A program made the position numbers and the translations under genes. Below the pieces are notes generated by a model. That model did not search any database, was not told the DNA's origin, and saw only the letters and a program-made list of their open reading frames with translations. This document shows positions 1 through 7,633 of a stretch of DNA of 64,000 nucleotides, in pieces (within the stretch, counting starts at the first letter, position 1; each line of letters begins with the position of its first letter). Source of the stretch: Streptomyces sp. BA2 (GTDB lineage: Bacteria > Actinomycetota > Actinomycetes > Streptomycetales > Streptomycetaceae); NCBI RefSeq assembly GCF_009769735.1, contig NZ_WSRO01000002.1, positions 7,241,001 to 7,305,000 on the forward strand, in the 5' to 3' direction.

Positions 1-422
1 CCGCGCACCGCGCGGTCGTCGAGGTGGACACCGAGCTCGGCCTGGTCAAGGTCGTCGAGCTCGCCACCGCCCAGGACGTCGGCAAGGCGCTCAACCCGCT
101 CTCCGTGGTCGGCCAGATCCAGGGTGGTACCACCCAGGGCCTGGGCGTCGCGGTGATGGAGGAGATCATCGTCGACCCGAAGACCGCGAAGGTGCGCAAC
201 CCCTCCTTCACGGACTACCTCATCCCGACCATCCTCGACACGCCGACCATCCCCGTCGACGTGCTGGAGCTCGCCGACCCGAACGCCCCCTACGGCCTTC
301 GCGGCATGGGCGAGGCCCCGACCCTCTCGTCGACCCCGGCCGTCCTCGCGGCGATCCGGAACGCGACGGGTCTGGAACTGAACAGGACGCCGGTACGACC
401 CGAACACCTCACCGGCACCTGA
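1..422 (+). CDS. Xanthine dehydrogenase molybdopterin-binding subunit, C-terminal end (5' truncated)
   Basis: The reading frame is open from the first bases of the window, so the true start lies upstream; about 139 residues are visible. The protein is the tail of the large Mo-cofactor subunit of the xanthine dehydrogenase/aldehyde oxidase family, which oxidises hypoxanthine and xanthine towards urate. The visible part has the typical C-terminal block: AQDVGKALNPLSVVGQIQGG, then G-LGVAVMEE, and near the end PNAPYGLRGMGEAP followed by PAVLAAIRNATG. In this family the GxGE segment carries the active-site Glu next to the Mo centre; here it reads GMGE. A purine permease and XdhC follow on the same strand, which supports a purine-catabolic role. 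The family is secure; the substrate (xanthine rather than another heterocycle) is inferred from the neighbours. Confidence 0.9.
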   Translation, partial: AHRAVVEVDTELGLVKVVELATAQDVGKALNPLSVVGQIQGGTTQGLGVAVMEEIIVDPKTAKVRNPSFTDYLIPTILDTPTIPVDVLELADPNAPYGLRGMGEAPTLSSTPAVLAAIRNATGLELNRTPVRPEHLTGT

Positions 423-432
423 TCCCACGATC

Positions 433-495
433 TCTCCGGGCGGCGCGTGCCTCCCGCGGAACGTCACACTTCCTGTCGCCCGCGCCGCCCGGAGA
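433..495 (+). terminator. Long GC-rich hairpin after the xanthine dehydrogenase gene
   Basis: A perfect 15-bp inverted repeat (TCTCCGGGCGGCGCG at 433-447 and its complement at 481-495) encloses a 33-nt loop, starting 10 nt after the stop codon. Streptomyces terminators often lack a U-tract, so this is a likely intrinsic terminator. It separates the xanthine dehydrogenase gene from the permease, which then needs its own promoter in 496-690. No clear promoter boxes could be assigned there. Confidence 0.7.
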
Positions 496-702
496 AACCC
501 AGTACCGCACCGCTCGCGGTCATCGCAGTACCTGAGCAGCACCCACGCAGCACCCACGCTCTTCGGAGCCCCAGTTCGTCTCGGGCCGTCCCCCGGGTCG
601 TGCAGCCAAACGCACCATCCCAAATCCCGCAGTCTCCACAGGCCCAACCCTTTACGAACAGCCTGTTGCGGGTGCCCCTTTGAACCTTGGGAGTTAGGCA
701 CC

Positions 703-2181
703 ATGACCCAACAGTCAACGGAGCCGAAGACCACGGCAGAGGACGCGGGCAACGGCTCTCGCGTCCCGGCCGGCAGGTCCTGGCTCGACCGGTATTTCCA
801 CATAACCCACAGAGGATCGACGGTCGGCCGGGAGGTGCGTGGCGGCCTCACCACCTTCATGGCGATGGCCTACATCATCCTTCTGAACCCCGTGATCCTC
901 TCGGTGCCCGATGCCACGGGCCACCGCCTCGACGGTGATCAGCTGACCACCGCCACCGTCTTCGCGGCGGCCGCCACCACCATCGTCATGGGCATCCTCG
1001 GCAATGTGCCGCTGGCCCTCGCGGCGGGACTCAGTGTCTCCGCCGTCGTGGCCTTCCAGGTCGCCCCGGAGATGACCTGGGGCAACGCGATGGCGATGTG
1101 CGTCATCTACGGCGCCATCATCATCCTGCTGGTCCTCACCGGCCTGCGGACCCTGATCATGGACGCGATTCCCCTGGCGCTGAAGCACGCCATCACCATG
1201 GGCATCGGCATGTTCGTCACGCTGATCGGTCTGGTCCAGGCGGGCTTCGTCACCTCCATGCCGTCCAAGCACGGCGACATGGGCGCGAAGCCGATCCAGA
1301 TGGGCATCGACGACAAGCTCATCGGCTGGCCCGTCCTCTGCTTCGCCGTCACCGTCCTGCTGATCTTCCTGCTCCAGGTCCGCAAGGTGCCCGGCGCGAT
1401 CCTCATCGGCATCGTCGGCGGCACCGTCTTCGCCGCGATCGTCCACCAGGTCGCGGGCATGAGCCAGAAGGACTGGGGCCTGAACGCCCCTGAGCTGGGC
1501 GGCTCCATCGTCTCGTCGCCCGACTTCGGCCTCTTCGGCGAGGTGTCCTTCAGCGGCATCGGCGACATCGGCGGCATCACCGTGGGTGTCATCGTCTTCA
1601 CCCTGGTCCTCGCCGGCTTCTTCGACGCCATGGGCACCATCATCGGCATCGGCCAGCAGGCCAACCTCGCCGACAAGGACGGCAAGATGCCGGGTCTGAA
1701 CAAGGCCCTGGCGATCGACGGTGCCGGTGGCGTCGTCGGCGGATTCGCCGGTGCCTCGGGCCAGACCGTCTTCGTCGAGTCCACCGCGGGCGTCGGCGAC
1801 GGCGCGCGCACCGGCTTCGCGAGCGTCGTCACCGGTCTCGCCTTCACGCTCTGCCTCTTCTTCACCCCGCTGGCCCAGCTCATCCCGACCCAGGTCGCAG
1901 CCGCCGCGCTCGTCGTCATCGGCGCGATGATGCTGAGCAACGCCCGGCACATCGACTGGTCCGACCAGGCCACCGCCATTCCGGTGTTCCTGACCACGGT
2001 CCTGATGCCGTTCACGTACTCCATCACGGTGGGTATCGCGGCCGGTGTCATCGCCCACGTCCTCATCAAGGCCGCCCAGGGCAGGGTCCGCGAGATCGGC
2101 TGGCTGATGTGGGTGCTCGCGCTCGTGTTCCTCGCCTTCTTCGCGCTCCATCCGATCGAGAACTGGATGGGCGTCAAGTAG
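703..2181 (+). CDS. NCS2 purine permease (AzgA/PbuG type)
   Basis: A 492-residue integral membrane protein importing hypoxanthine, guanine or adenine by proton symport, judging from its family. The N-terminal signature GGLTTFMAMAYIILLNPVIL (about residues 48-67) and the central FFDAMGTIIGIGQQANL segment (about 306-322) are characteristic of the AzgA branch of nucleobase/cation symporter-2, as opposed to the UraA/UapA branch. Hydrophobic segments run through the whole length, consistent with 12-14 membrane spans, and the length fits the family. The ATG at 703 is preceded by TTGGGAG. XdhC begins 35 bp after the stop with no hairpin between, so the two are probably co-transcribed. The position between xanthine dehydrogenase and XdhC fits uptake of purines for oxidation. 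Confidence 0.92.
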   Translation: MTQQSTEPKTTAEDAGNGSRVPAGRSWLDRYFHITHRGSTVGREVRGGLTTFMAMAYIILLNPVILSVPDATGHRLDGDQLTTATVFAAAATTIVMGILGNVPLALAAGLSVSAVVAFQVAPEMTWGNAMAMCVIYGAIIILLVLTGLRTLIMDAIPLALKHAITMGIGMFVTLIGLVQAGFVTSMPSKHGDMGAKPIQMGIDDKLIGWPVLCFAVTVLLIFLLQVRKVPGAILIGIVGGTVFAAIVHQVAGMSQKDWGLNAPELGGSIVSSPDFGLFGEVSFSGIGDIGGITVGVIVFTLVLAGFFDAMGTIIGIGQQANLADKDGKMPGLNKALAIDGAGGVVGGFAGASGQTVFVESTAGVGDGARTGFASVVTGLAFTLCLFFTPLAQLIPTQVAAAALVVIGAMMLSNARHIDWSDQATAIPVFLTTVLMPFTYSITVGIAAGVIAHVLIKAAQGRVREIGWLMWVLALVFLAFFALHPIENWMGVK

Positions 2182-2216
2182 CCCATCCTGAATCACACAC
2201 CCGTTAGGAGACGGAC

Positions 2217-3374
2217 ATGCTGGACATCGCCGAAGAGTTGAACCGGTGGGTCGAGCAGGGACGCGACTTCGCCGTCGCCACCGTGGTGGCGGTCGGCGGC
2301 AGCGCACCCCGGCAGCCCGGTGCGGCCCTGGCCGTCGACTCCGACGGCACGGCGATCGGTTCCGTCTCCGGCGGGTGTGTGGAAGGCGCCGTCTACGACC
2401 TGTGTCAGCAGGCACTCGAAGACGGCGGATGCGTCCTTGAACGCTTCGGATACAGCGACGAGGACGCCTTCGCCGTGGGCCTGACCTGCGGCGGCATCAT
2501 CGACATCCTCGTCACCCCGGTCCGCGCGGACTCCTCCGCGCGGCCGGTTCTGGCCGCCGCGCTCGCGGCGGCCGCATCGGGCGAGGCCGCGGCCGTCGCC
2601 CGCATCACCTCCGGACCCGCGGACCTCATGGGCCGGGCTCTTCTCGTACGTTCCGACGCCGACGCCCCTCATGAGGGCAGCCTCGGCGGACATCCCGAGC
2701 TGGACCGCACCGCCGCGGGCGAGGCCCGCGCGATGCTGGACGCCGGGCGCACGGGCACGGTGGAGATCGGTGAGGACGGCTCGCGCTGCGGGCAGCCCCT
2801 CACGCTCCTCGTCGAGTCGAGCGTCCCGCCGCCCCGCATGATCGTGTTCGGCGCGATCGACTTCGCGTCGGCGCTCGTCAGGATCGGCAAGTTCCTCGGC
2901 TACCGCGTGACCGTCTGCGACGCCCGACCCGTGTTCGCCACGGCGGCGCGCTTCCCGGACGCGGACGAGATCGTCGTCGAGTGGCCGCACAAGTACCTGG
3001 AGCGGACGGAGGTCGACGGCCGCACCGTCCTGTGCGTCCTGACGCACGACGCCAAGTTCGACGTGCCGCTCCTCGAACTGGCCCTGCGGCTGCCGGTCGC
3101 CTACGTGGGCGCGATGGGTTCACGCCGTACGCATCTGGAGCGCAACGAACGGCTGCGTGAAGTCGGCGTCAGCGAACTGGAGTTGACCCGCCTTCGCTCG
3201 CCCATCGGCCTCGACCTGGGGGCGCGCACCCCGGAGGAGACGGCCCTTTCGATCGCCGCTGAGATCGTCGCGAACCGGCGCGGCGGCAGTGGGGTCTCGC
3301 TGACGGGCGCGCACACGCCGATCCACCACGACGGCTCGCGGCGTGCGGCCGGGCGCATCGGGTCGGTGGCCTGA
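2217..3374 (+). CDS. XdhC/CoxI family molybdenum-cofactor insertion protein
   Basis: A 385-residue cytosolic protein. In this family XdhC binds molybdopterin cofactor, promotes its sulfuration and hands it to apo-xanthine dehydrogenase. The N-terminal XdhC_CoxI domain is seen as ATVVAVGGSAPRQPGAALAV and GSVSGGCVEGAVYD (about residues 20-62), and the C-terminal Rossmann-like domain begins at PPRMIVFGAIDFASALVRIG and ends with the AYVGAMGSRRT block (about 290-305). The Rossmann glycine loop, usually GxGxxA, reads GAIDFA, so nucleotide binding may be weakened. The ATG at 2217 has GTTAGGAGACGG upstream. It sits directly behind the purine permease. Confident in the family; the specific client enzyme is inferred from context. 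Confidence 0.92.
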   Translation: MLDIAEELNRWVEQGRDFAVATVVAVGGSAPRQPGAALAVDSDGTAIGSVSGGCVEGAVYDLCQQALEDGGCVLERFGYSDEDAFAVGLTCGGIIDILVTPVRADSSARPVLAAALAAAASGEAAAVARITSGPADLMGRALLVRSDADAPHEGSLGGHPELDRTAAGEARAMLDAGRTGTVEIGEDGSRCGQPLTLLVESSVPPPRMIVFGAIDFASALVRIGKFLGYRVTVCDARPVFATAARFPDADEIVVEWPHKYLERTEVDGRTVLCVLTHDAKFDVPLLELALRLPVAYVGAMGSRRTHLERNERLREVGVSELELTRLRSPIGLDLGARTPEETALSIAAEIVANRRGGSGVSLTGAHTPIHHDGSRRAAGRIGSVA

Positions 3375-3413
3375 AGATCCACGGGCCCGCCCCTCATTGC
3401 TGCTACCTTGCGT

Positions 3414-3432
3414 CACGAATGATCGATTTGTG
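3414..3432. promoter_or_regulatory. Imperfect inverted repeat upstream of the monooxygenase gene
   Basis: CACGAAT (3414-3420) and ATTTGTG (3426-3432) form an inverted repeat matching at 6 of 7 positions across a 5-nt spacer, 18 nt before the GTG start at 3450. The size and AT content stand out from the surrounding GC-rich DNA and suit a dimeric repressor of MarR or TetR type. No regulator gene lies next to it, so the binding protein is unknown. It may also overlap the core promoter. Confidence 0.35.
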
Positions 3433-3449
3433 TCGTAATAGGAGCATCT

Positions 3450-4673
3450 GTGAAGGTCGCCTGCGTCGGTGGCGGGCCCGCCGCCCTCTACCTCTCGATC
3501 CTGCTCAAGCGGCAGGACCCGTCCCACGACATCACCGTTCACGAGCGCAACCCGGCAGGATCGACCTACGGCTGGGGGGTCACGTACTGGGGCGGCCTGC
3601 TGGAGAAGCTCCGTGCCGGTGACCCCGAGTCCGCGCGCGCCATCAGCGAGCACTCGGTCCGCTGGAGCGACGGCGTCGCGCACGTCGGCAACCGCACGAC
3701 GGTCCACCACGGCGACGAAGGCCACGGCATCGGGCGCCACCGGCTCCTCGACATCCTCACGAGCAGGGCCCGCTCCCTCGGCGTACGCGTCGAGTTCGAG
3801 CGGGAGATCACCGACGCGGCCCAGCTGCCCGACGCCGATCTCGTCGTCGCGGGCGACGGTGTCAGGAGCGCGCTGCGCGAGCGTCACACCGACCACTTCG
3901 GCGCACAGGTCGCGCTCGGCCGGAACAAGTACATCTGGCTCGGCACCACCAAGGTCTTCGACTCCTTCACCTTCGCCTTCGTGGAGACCGCGCACGGCTG
4001 GATCTGGTGCTACGGCTACCGCTTCAGCGACGAGCGGAGCACCTGCGTCGTCGAGTGCTCCCCGGAGACCTGGACGGGCCTCGGCCTGCACGAGGCGAGC
4101 GAGCCCGAAGGCCTCGCCCTCCTGGAGCGGCTCTTCGCCGGGCCGCTGGACGGACACCGCCTGATCGGCCGTGCGCAGGCCGACGGAAGCGCGCAGTGGC
4201 TCAACTTCCGGACGCTGACCAACCAGACGTGGCACCGCGGCAATGTGGTCCTGCTCGGCGACGCCGCGCACACCACGCACTACTCGATCGGCGCGGGCAC
4301 GACGCTCGCCCTGGAGGACGCGATCGCCCTGGCGGACGCGCTGCGGGGCAGCCCGGCGGAGCTCACTCCCGCCCTCGCGCGCTACGAGCGGGAGCGCAGG
4401 TCCGCCCTCCTCTCCGTGCAGAGCGCGGCCCGCTACAGCGCCCAGTGGTACGAGAACCTGCCGCGCTACATCGGCCTCGACCCCGCCCAGATGTTCGCGC
4501 TCCTCGGCCAGCGCCACTCACCGCTGCTTCCCCACGTCCCGCCGCAGCTGTACTACCGAATCGACCGCGCGGCCGAGCAGTTGGAGCCGCTGCGCAGGAT
4601 GAAGCGGTGGCTGGGCCCGAGGGTGGCACGCACCCTGCACGGCCGCACGCGCTCGCAGGCTTCCCGGGGCTGA
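3450..4673 (+). CDS. FAD-dependent aromatic monooxygenase (VioD / salicylyl-CoA 5-hydroxylase-like)
   Basis: A 407-residue flavoprotein hydroxylase expected to use NAD(P)H and O2 to hydroxylate an aromatic ring. The FAD Rossmann motif lies at the very N-terminus (VACVGGGPAALYLSILLK), followed by an HERNPAGSTYGWGVTYW segment; the GWGV block is typical of the VioD/salicylyl-CoA 5-hydroxylase subgroup. The second FAD motif is clear in GNVVLLGDAAHTTHYSIGAG (about residues 265-284), containing the GD(A)AH signature. The GTG at 3450 has a good AGGAG at 3440-3444. The gene stands alone between a purine cluster and a convergent SRPBCC gene, so no substrate can be read from context. An inverted repeat just upstream suggests regulation. 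Confidence 0.85.
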   Translation: MKVACVGGGPAALYLSILLKRQDPSHDITVHERNPAGSTYGWGVTYWGGLLEKLRAGDPESARAISEHSVRWSDGVAHVGNRTTVHHGDEGHGIGRHRLLDILTSRARSLGVRVEFEREITDAAQLPDADLVVAGDGVRSALRERHTDHFGAQVALGRNKYIWLGTTKVFDSFTFAFVETAHGWIWCYGYRFSDERSTCVVECSPETWTGLGLHEASEPEGLALLERLFAGPLDGHRLIGRAQADGSAQWLNFRTLTNQTWHRGNVVLLGDAAHTTHYSIGAGTTLALEDAIALADALRGSPAELTPALARYERERRSALLSVQSAARYSAQWYENLPRYIGLDPAQMFALLGQRHSPLLPHVPPQLYYRIDRAAEQLEPLRRMKRWLGPRVARTLHGRTRSQASRG

Positions 4674-4700
4674 GTGAGGTCTGCTGAGTCAGGTCCCCGG

Positions 4701-5159
4701 TCACGCGTAGGGGCGGGGCGTGGGAGAAGAGAGCAGTCCGTCCACCGCCCGTCCGAACATCCGTCGCGCGGCGGCCACGAGCACCCCGTCGAAGACCCGC
4801 GGCAGCCACCGCACGCGCAGGTCCTCCCGCCAGACGATCGTCGAACCGCCCGCTCCCGCCCGGGGGGACACCTCGATCTCCGCCCACCCCGTCACGAACG
4901 ACCCCCGCTTCTCAAGGCGGCACAGGCCCCCGCCCTCCACGGCCGGGCGCCACGTCACGACCTCCATGACGTCGTCGAACCCGACCGGACCGAGTCCGCT
5001 GCGGGCGACGAACACCGTCCCCTCCCCACTGGGCGGGGGCGTCCGCACGGTGACCCGCGTCAGCGGCACCACATCGGCATGCCGCTCCCACGCGGTGAGC
5101 CGGCGCCAGACCTCGCCGGCGGGCAGGGATGATTCCCGGTCGATACGGAAGAGAGCCAC
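4701..5159 (-). CDS. SRPBCC (START/Bet v1-like) family protein
   Basis: A 152-residue soluble protein starting at a GTG. It begins ALFRIDRESSLPAGEVWRRL, the typical first strand and helix of polyketide cyclase/dehydrase-type SRPBCC domains, and ends with a long helix (RVFDGVLVAAARRMFGRAVDGLL) that closes the ligand cavity in this fold. Streptomyces has many paralogues of this size annotated only by fold, and the ligand is unknown. It converges on the monooxygenase gene with only 27 bp between the stops. The polysaccharide deacetylase lies upstream on the same strand. Confidence 0.75.
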   Translation of the reverse strand: MALFRIDRESSLPAGEVWRRLTAWERHADVVPLTRVTVRTPPPSGEGTVFVARSGLGPVGFDDVMEVVTWRPAVEGGGLCRLEKRGSFVTGWAEIEVSPRAGAGGSTIVWREDLRVRWLPRVFDGVLVAAARRMFGRAVDGLLSSPTPRPYA

Positions 5160-5177
5160 ACGGCGATCCTGCCAGGG

Positions 5178-5981
5178 CTACGGGCGGTAGACCTTCCCCG
5201 GCTCGGCCTTGCCCGGCGCGAGCAGCTGCGGAACCGTCACGAAGACGTAGCCGCGCTTCTTCAGCTCGTCGATGATGCCCGGCACCGCGGGCACCGTCCC
5301 CTTGTAGATGTCGTGCAGCAGGATGATGCCGTCCCGCTTCGTCTGATCGATGACGCGCTTCTGGATCAGGGCGGAGTCGTTGGTCGTGTAGTCCTTGGCG
5401 GTAACGCTCCACAGGACTTCCGAGAGGCCTTCCTCGCGCGAGACCTTGTTGACGTCGGGGTTGGTGCGGCCCTGCGGCGGGCGCATCAGCGTCGGCTTGT
5501 GGCCGATCAGCTTCTCTATTGCCTCGTTGGGCCTGCGCAGTTCCTCGCGTGCCTCGTCCGGCGTGATGTCGGTGAGGATCTTGTGCGACCAGGTGTGGCT
5601 CGCCACCTCGTGCCCTTCGGCGGCCATGCGCTTCACGAGCTCGGGGTGCTCGGCTATGTGGTTCTTGCCGAGCAGGAAGAAGGTGGCGGGCACCTTCTCC
5701 TCCTTGAGGATGTCGAGCAGCCGCGGCGAGTTCTCGCTCGGCCCCGCGTCGAACGTCAGGGCCACGCACTTCGCCTTGCGACAGTCGGCCGTACCGAGCT
5801 TCGCCTGGCTCTTGACGCTCACGGACGCCGCGTCCTTGCGGACGGAGCTGGGCGCCGTGGTGTCCACCTTGGTGCATCCCGTCAGGGCGACGGCCATGAC
5901 CGCGGCGGTCATGGCCGTCATGGACGCGGCTCGGCGGAACCCTTTGGCGGATCTCTTCATCTTGCTTTTCGCAGCGGGCAT
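5178..5981 (-). CDS. Lipoprotein polysaccharide deacetylase (NodB/CE4 domain)
   Basis: A 267-residue secreted lipoprotein acting on cell-wall or surface polysaccharide by removing N-acetyl groups, as in family CE4. After a basic N-terminus and a hydrophobic stretch (AASMTAMTAAVMAVALTGC) comes the lipobox TGC, so the mature protein starts at Cys about 38. The NodB domain shows ALTFDAGPSENSPRLLDIL (motif 1), HEVASHTWSHKIL (motif 2 with the H-x3-H metal pair) and LMRPPQGRTN (motif 3). Motif 1 has Ala where most CE4 enzymes have the second Asp, a substitution that could affect metal binding. ATG 5981 was chosen because a TATAGT box lies 6 nt upstream, which suits a leaderless transcript; an internal ATG at 5960 is an alternative. 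Confidence 0.85.
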   Translation of the reverse strand: MPAAKSKMKRSAKGFRRAASMTAMTAAVMAVALTGCTKVDTTAPSSVRKDAASVSVKSQAKLGTADCRKAKCVALTFDAGPSENSPRLLDILKEEKVPATFFLLGKNHIAEHPELVKRMAAEGHEVASHTWSHKILTDITPDEAREELRRPNEAIEKLIGHKPTLMRPPQGRTNPDVNKVSREEGLSEVLWSVTAKDYTTNDSALIQKRVIDQTKRDGIILLHDIYKGTVPAVPGIIDELKKRGYVFVTVPQLLAPGKAEPGKVYRP

Positions 5982-6022
5982 GCGAGCACTATACATAGCG
6001 TGTATACGCGGAGTGCATAGTG
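5982..6022 (-). promoter_or_regulatory. AT-rich promoter with -10 box next to the start codon (leaderless?)
   Basis: On the minus strand TATAGT occupies 5993-5988, ending 6 nt before the ATG at 5981. Transcription would begin at or near the start codon, giving a leaderless mRNA. Further upstream are the hexamer GTATAC (6002-6007) and a flanking ACTAT...ATAGT pair (5988-5992 and 6017-6021), which may be an operator. This stretch is much more AT-rich than its surroundings. Confidence 0.45.
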
Positions 6023-6058
6023 GGGTGCCGAGAGCGGACGCCGAGTGCATGCCCGCCT

Positions 6059-7543
6059 CTAGCGGCCGCTCATCAGGCCGCCCATCAGGCCGCTCATCCA
6101 GGCCTCGACCGCCGCGGAACCGCGCGGAAGACCTGCCGACAGGTTCTCGTTGCCGTCGGCCGTGACGAGGATGTCGTCCTCGATGCGGACCCCGATGCCC
6201 CGGTACTCCTCCGGCACGGTGAGGTCGTCCGGCTGGAAGTACAGGCCGGGTTCGACGGTGAGCACCATGCCCGCCTCCAGCACGCCGCCGACGTACTCCT
6301 CGGTGCGGGCTTGGGCGCAGTCGTGGACGTCGAGGCCGAGCATGTGGCCCGTGCCCGCCATGGTGAAGCGGCGCTGCAGGGCGAGCTCGAAGACCCGCTC
6401 GGGATCGCCGCCGAGGAGCCCCCACTCGACGAGCTTGCGCGCGAGGTGCCGCTGCGCCGCGTCGTGGAAGTCGCGGTACGCGGCGCCCGGCTTCACGGCC
6501 GCGATGCCCGCCTCCTGCGCCTCGAACACCGCGTCGTAGATCTTCCGCTGGAGCGGGGTGAACGTGCCGTCGACGGGGAGGGTGCGCGTGACGTCGGCGG
6601 TGTAGAGGCTGTGGGTCTCCACGCCCGCGTCAAGGAGCAGGAGTTCGCCGGGGCGCACGGGCCCGTCGTTCTGCTCCCAGTGCATGATCGTGGCGTGCTC
6701 GCCCGCCGCGCAGATCGAGCCGTAGCCGATGTGGTTGCCCTCCAGGCGGGCGCGGCGGAAGAAGGTGCCCTCGATCCACCGCTCCGACGTGGCGACGGCG
6801 GTTGCCAACTCCCGTACGACATCGGTGAATCCGCGGACCGTGGAGTCGACCGCCTTGCGCAGCTCGCCGATCTCCCAGTCGTCCTTGATGAGGCGCAGGC
6901 CCGAGAGCGCCTCGTCCAGCTCGGCGTCGCGCTGCTCGTCGGTCGTCACGGCGGCTTCGAGCGCCGGGTCGTGGCCGCGCACGACGCGGGTCGGCACGTC
7001 GGGCGACGCGGCCAACTCGGCCGGGGCGTCGCGGACGTCGCGGCAGGGCAGTCCGAGGAGGAGCTCGGACTCGGCGAGGCTGCGCCTGCGGCCCATCCAC
7101 AGTTCAGCCGTCATGCCGGTCCAGAACTCGTCGCTTTCCCTGCTGTCGCGGGGCAGTTGATAGAGGTACGCGTCGTGGCCGTCGCCGGCGGCGCGCGGTT
7201 CGAGCACGAGGGCGCAGTCCCGCGCCTGGTCGCCGGTCATGTGGACGTACGCGGAGTAGGGACGGAAGGGGTAATGGCTGTCGTTCGAACGGGTCTTGAG
7301 CTTCCCCGAGGGGATCACCAGGCGTTCGCCCGGGAACAGCGCCGACAGGGCGGCGCGGCGGCGCGCGGCGTGCGGGGTCTGTTCGGCAGGGCGCAGGTCG
7401 CGCTGCTCGGTGTCGGCCCAGCCCGTCCGCATCAGGGCGGAGAGCTCGTCGGAGATCTCGGGGTACAGGCCGTTCTTGCGCGAGTTGGGAACCTTGGGTG
7501 TCGTGGAGGCCTCGGATGCCTTGGAATCCTTGGAGTTGGCCAT
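6059..7543 (-). CDS. pepP: Aminopeptidase P family metallopeptidase (Xaa-Pro aminopeptidase)
   Basis: A 494-residue cytosolic peptidase of family M24B that removes an N-terminal residue preceding proline. The pita-bread domain carries the five metal ligands: LLLLDAGVETHSLYTADVTR (two Asp), GTGHMLGLDVHDC (His), LTVEPGLYF (Glu) and GIGVRIEDDILVT (Glu). The creatinase-like N-terminal domain (about residues 60-210) includes FRPYSAYVHMTGDQA. The start at 7543 follows AGAGGTGAACCCC; the longer frame upstream has no better ribosome site. A 20-bp palindrome lies 26 bp upstream. It is divergent from the hydroxyproline cluster, and since it releases Pro/Hyp from peptides it may be functionally linked to it. 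Confidence 0.92.
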   Translation of the reverse strand: MANSKDSKASEASTTPKVPNSRKNGLYPEISDELSALMRTGWADTEQRDLRPAEQTPHAARRRAALSALFPGERLVIPSGKLKTRSNDSHYPFRPYSAYVHMTGDQARDCALVLEPRAAGDGHDAYLYQLPRDSRESDEFWTGMTAELWMGRRRSLAESELLLGLPCRDVRDAPAELAASPDVPTRVVRGHDPALEAAVTTDEQRDAELDEALSGLRLIKDDWEIGELRKAVDSTVRGFTDVVRELATAVATSERWIEGTFFRRARLEGNHIGYGSICAAGEHATIMHWEQNDGPVRPGELLLLDAGVETHSLYTADVTRTLPVDGTFTPLQRKIYDAVFEAQEAGIAAVKPGAAYRDFHDAAQRHLARKLVEWGLLGGDPERVFELALQRRFTMAGTGHMLGLDVHDCAQARTEEYVGGVLEAGMVLTVEPGLYFQPDDLTVPEEYRGIGVRIEDDILVTADGNENLSAGLPRGSAAVEAWMSGLMGGLMSGR

Positions 7544-7569
7544 GGGGTTCACCTCTTCTTCTCTTCTTC

Positions 7570-7589
7570 CGCTGGCGGTTCCGCCAGCG
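7570..7589. promoter_or_regulatory. Perfect 20-bp palindrome between pepP and the hydroxyproline cluster
   Basis: CGCTGGCGG at 7570-7578 and its complement at 7581-7589 form a perfect palindrome with a TT centre in the divergent intergenic region, 26 bp upstream of the pepP start. It could be a dimeric operator or a small hairpin in the pepP leader. Two direct copies of ATGTGACA lie nearby at 7616-7623 and 7632-7639, the second overlapping the GTG start of the FAD oxidase gene. A similar GTAC...GTGACA element is found at 12854-12866 upstream of the GntR gene. Confidence 0.4.
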
Positions 7590-7633
7590 TAGGGACCCTT
7601 GGCCCGTAAGGGAACATGTGACATAGTACTGAT

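Noticed and set aside
715..2415. 566-codon minus-strand frame opposite the purine permease
   Set aside because: Low-complexity His/Asp/Arg translation opposite an unmistakable permease gene.
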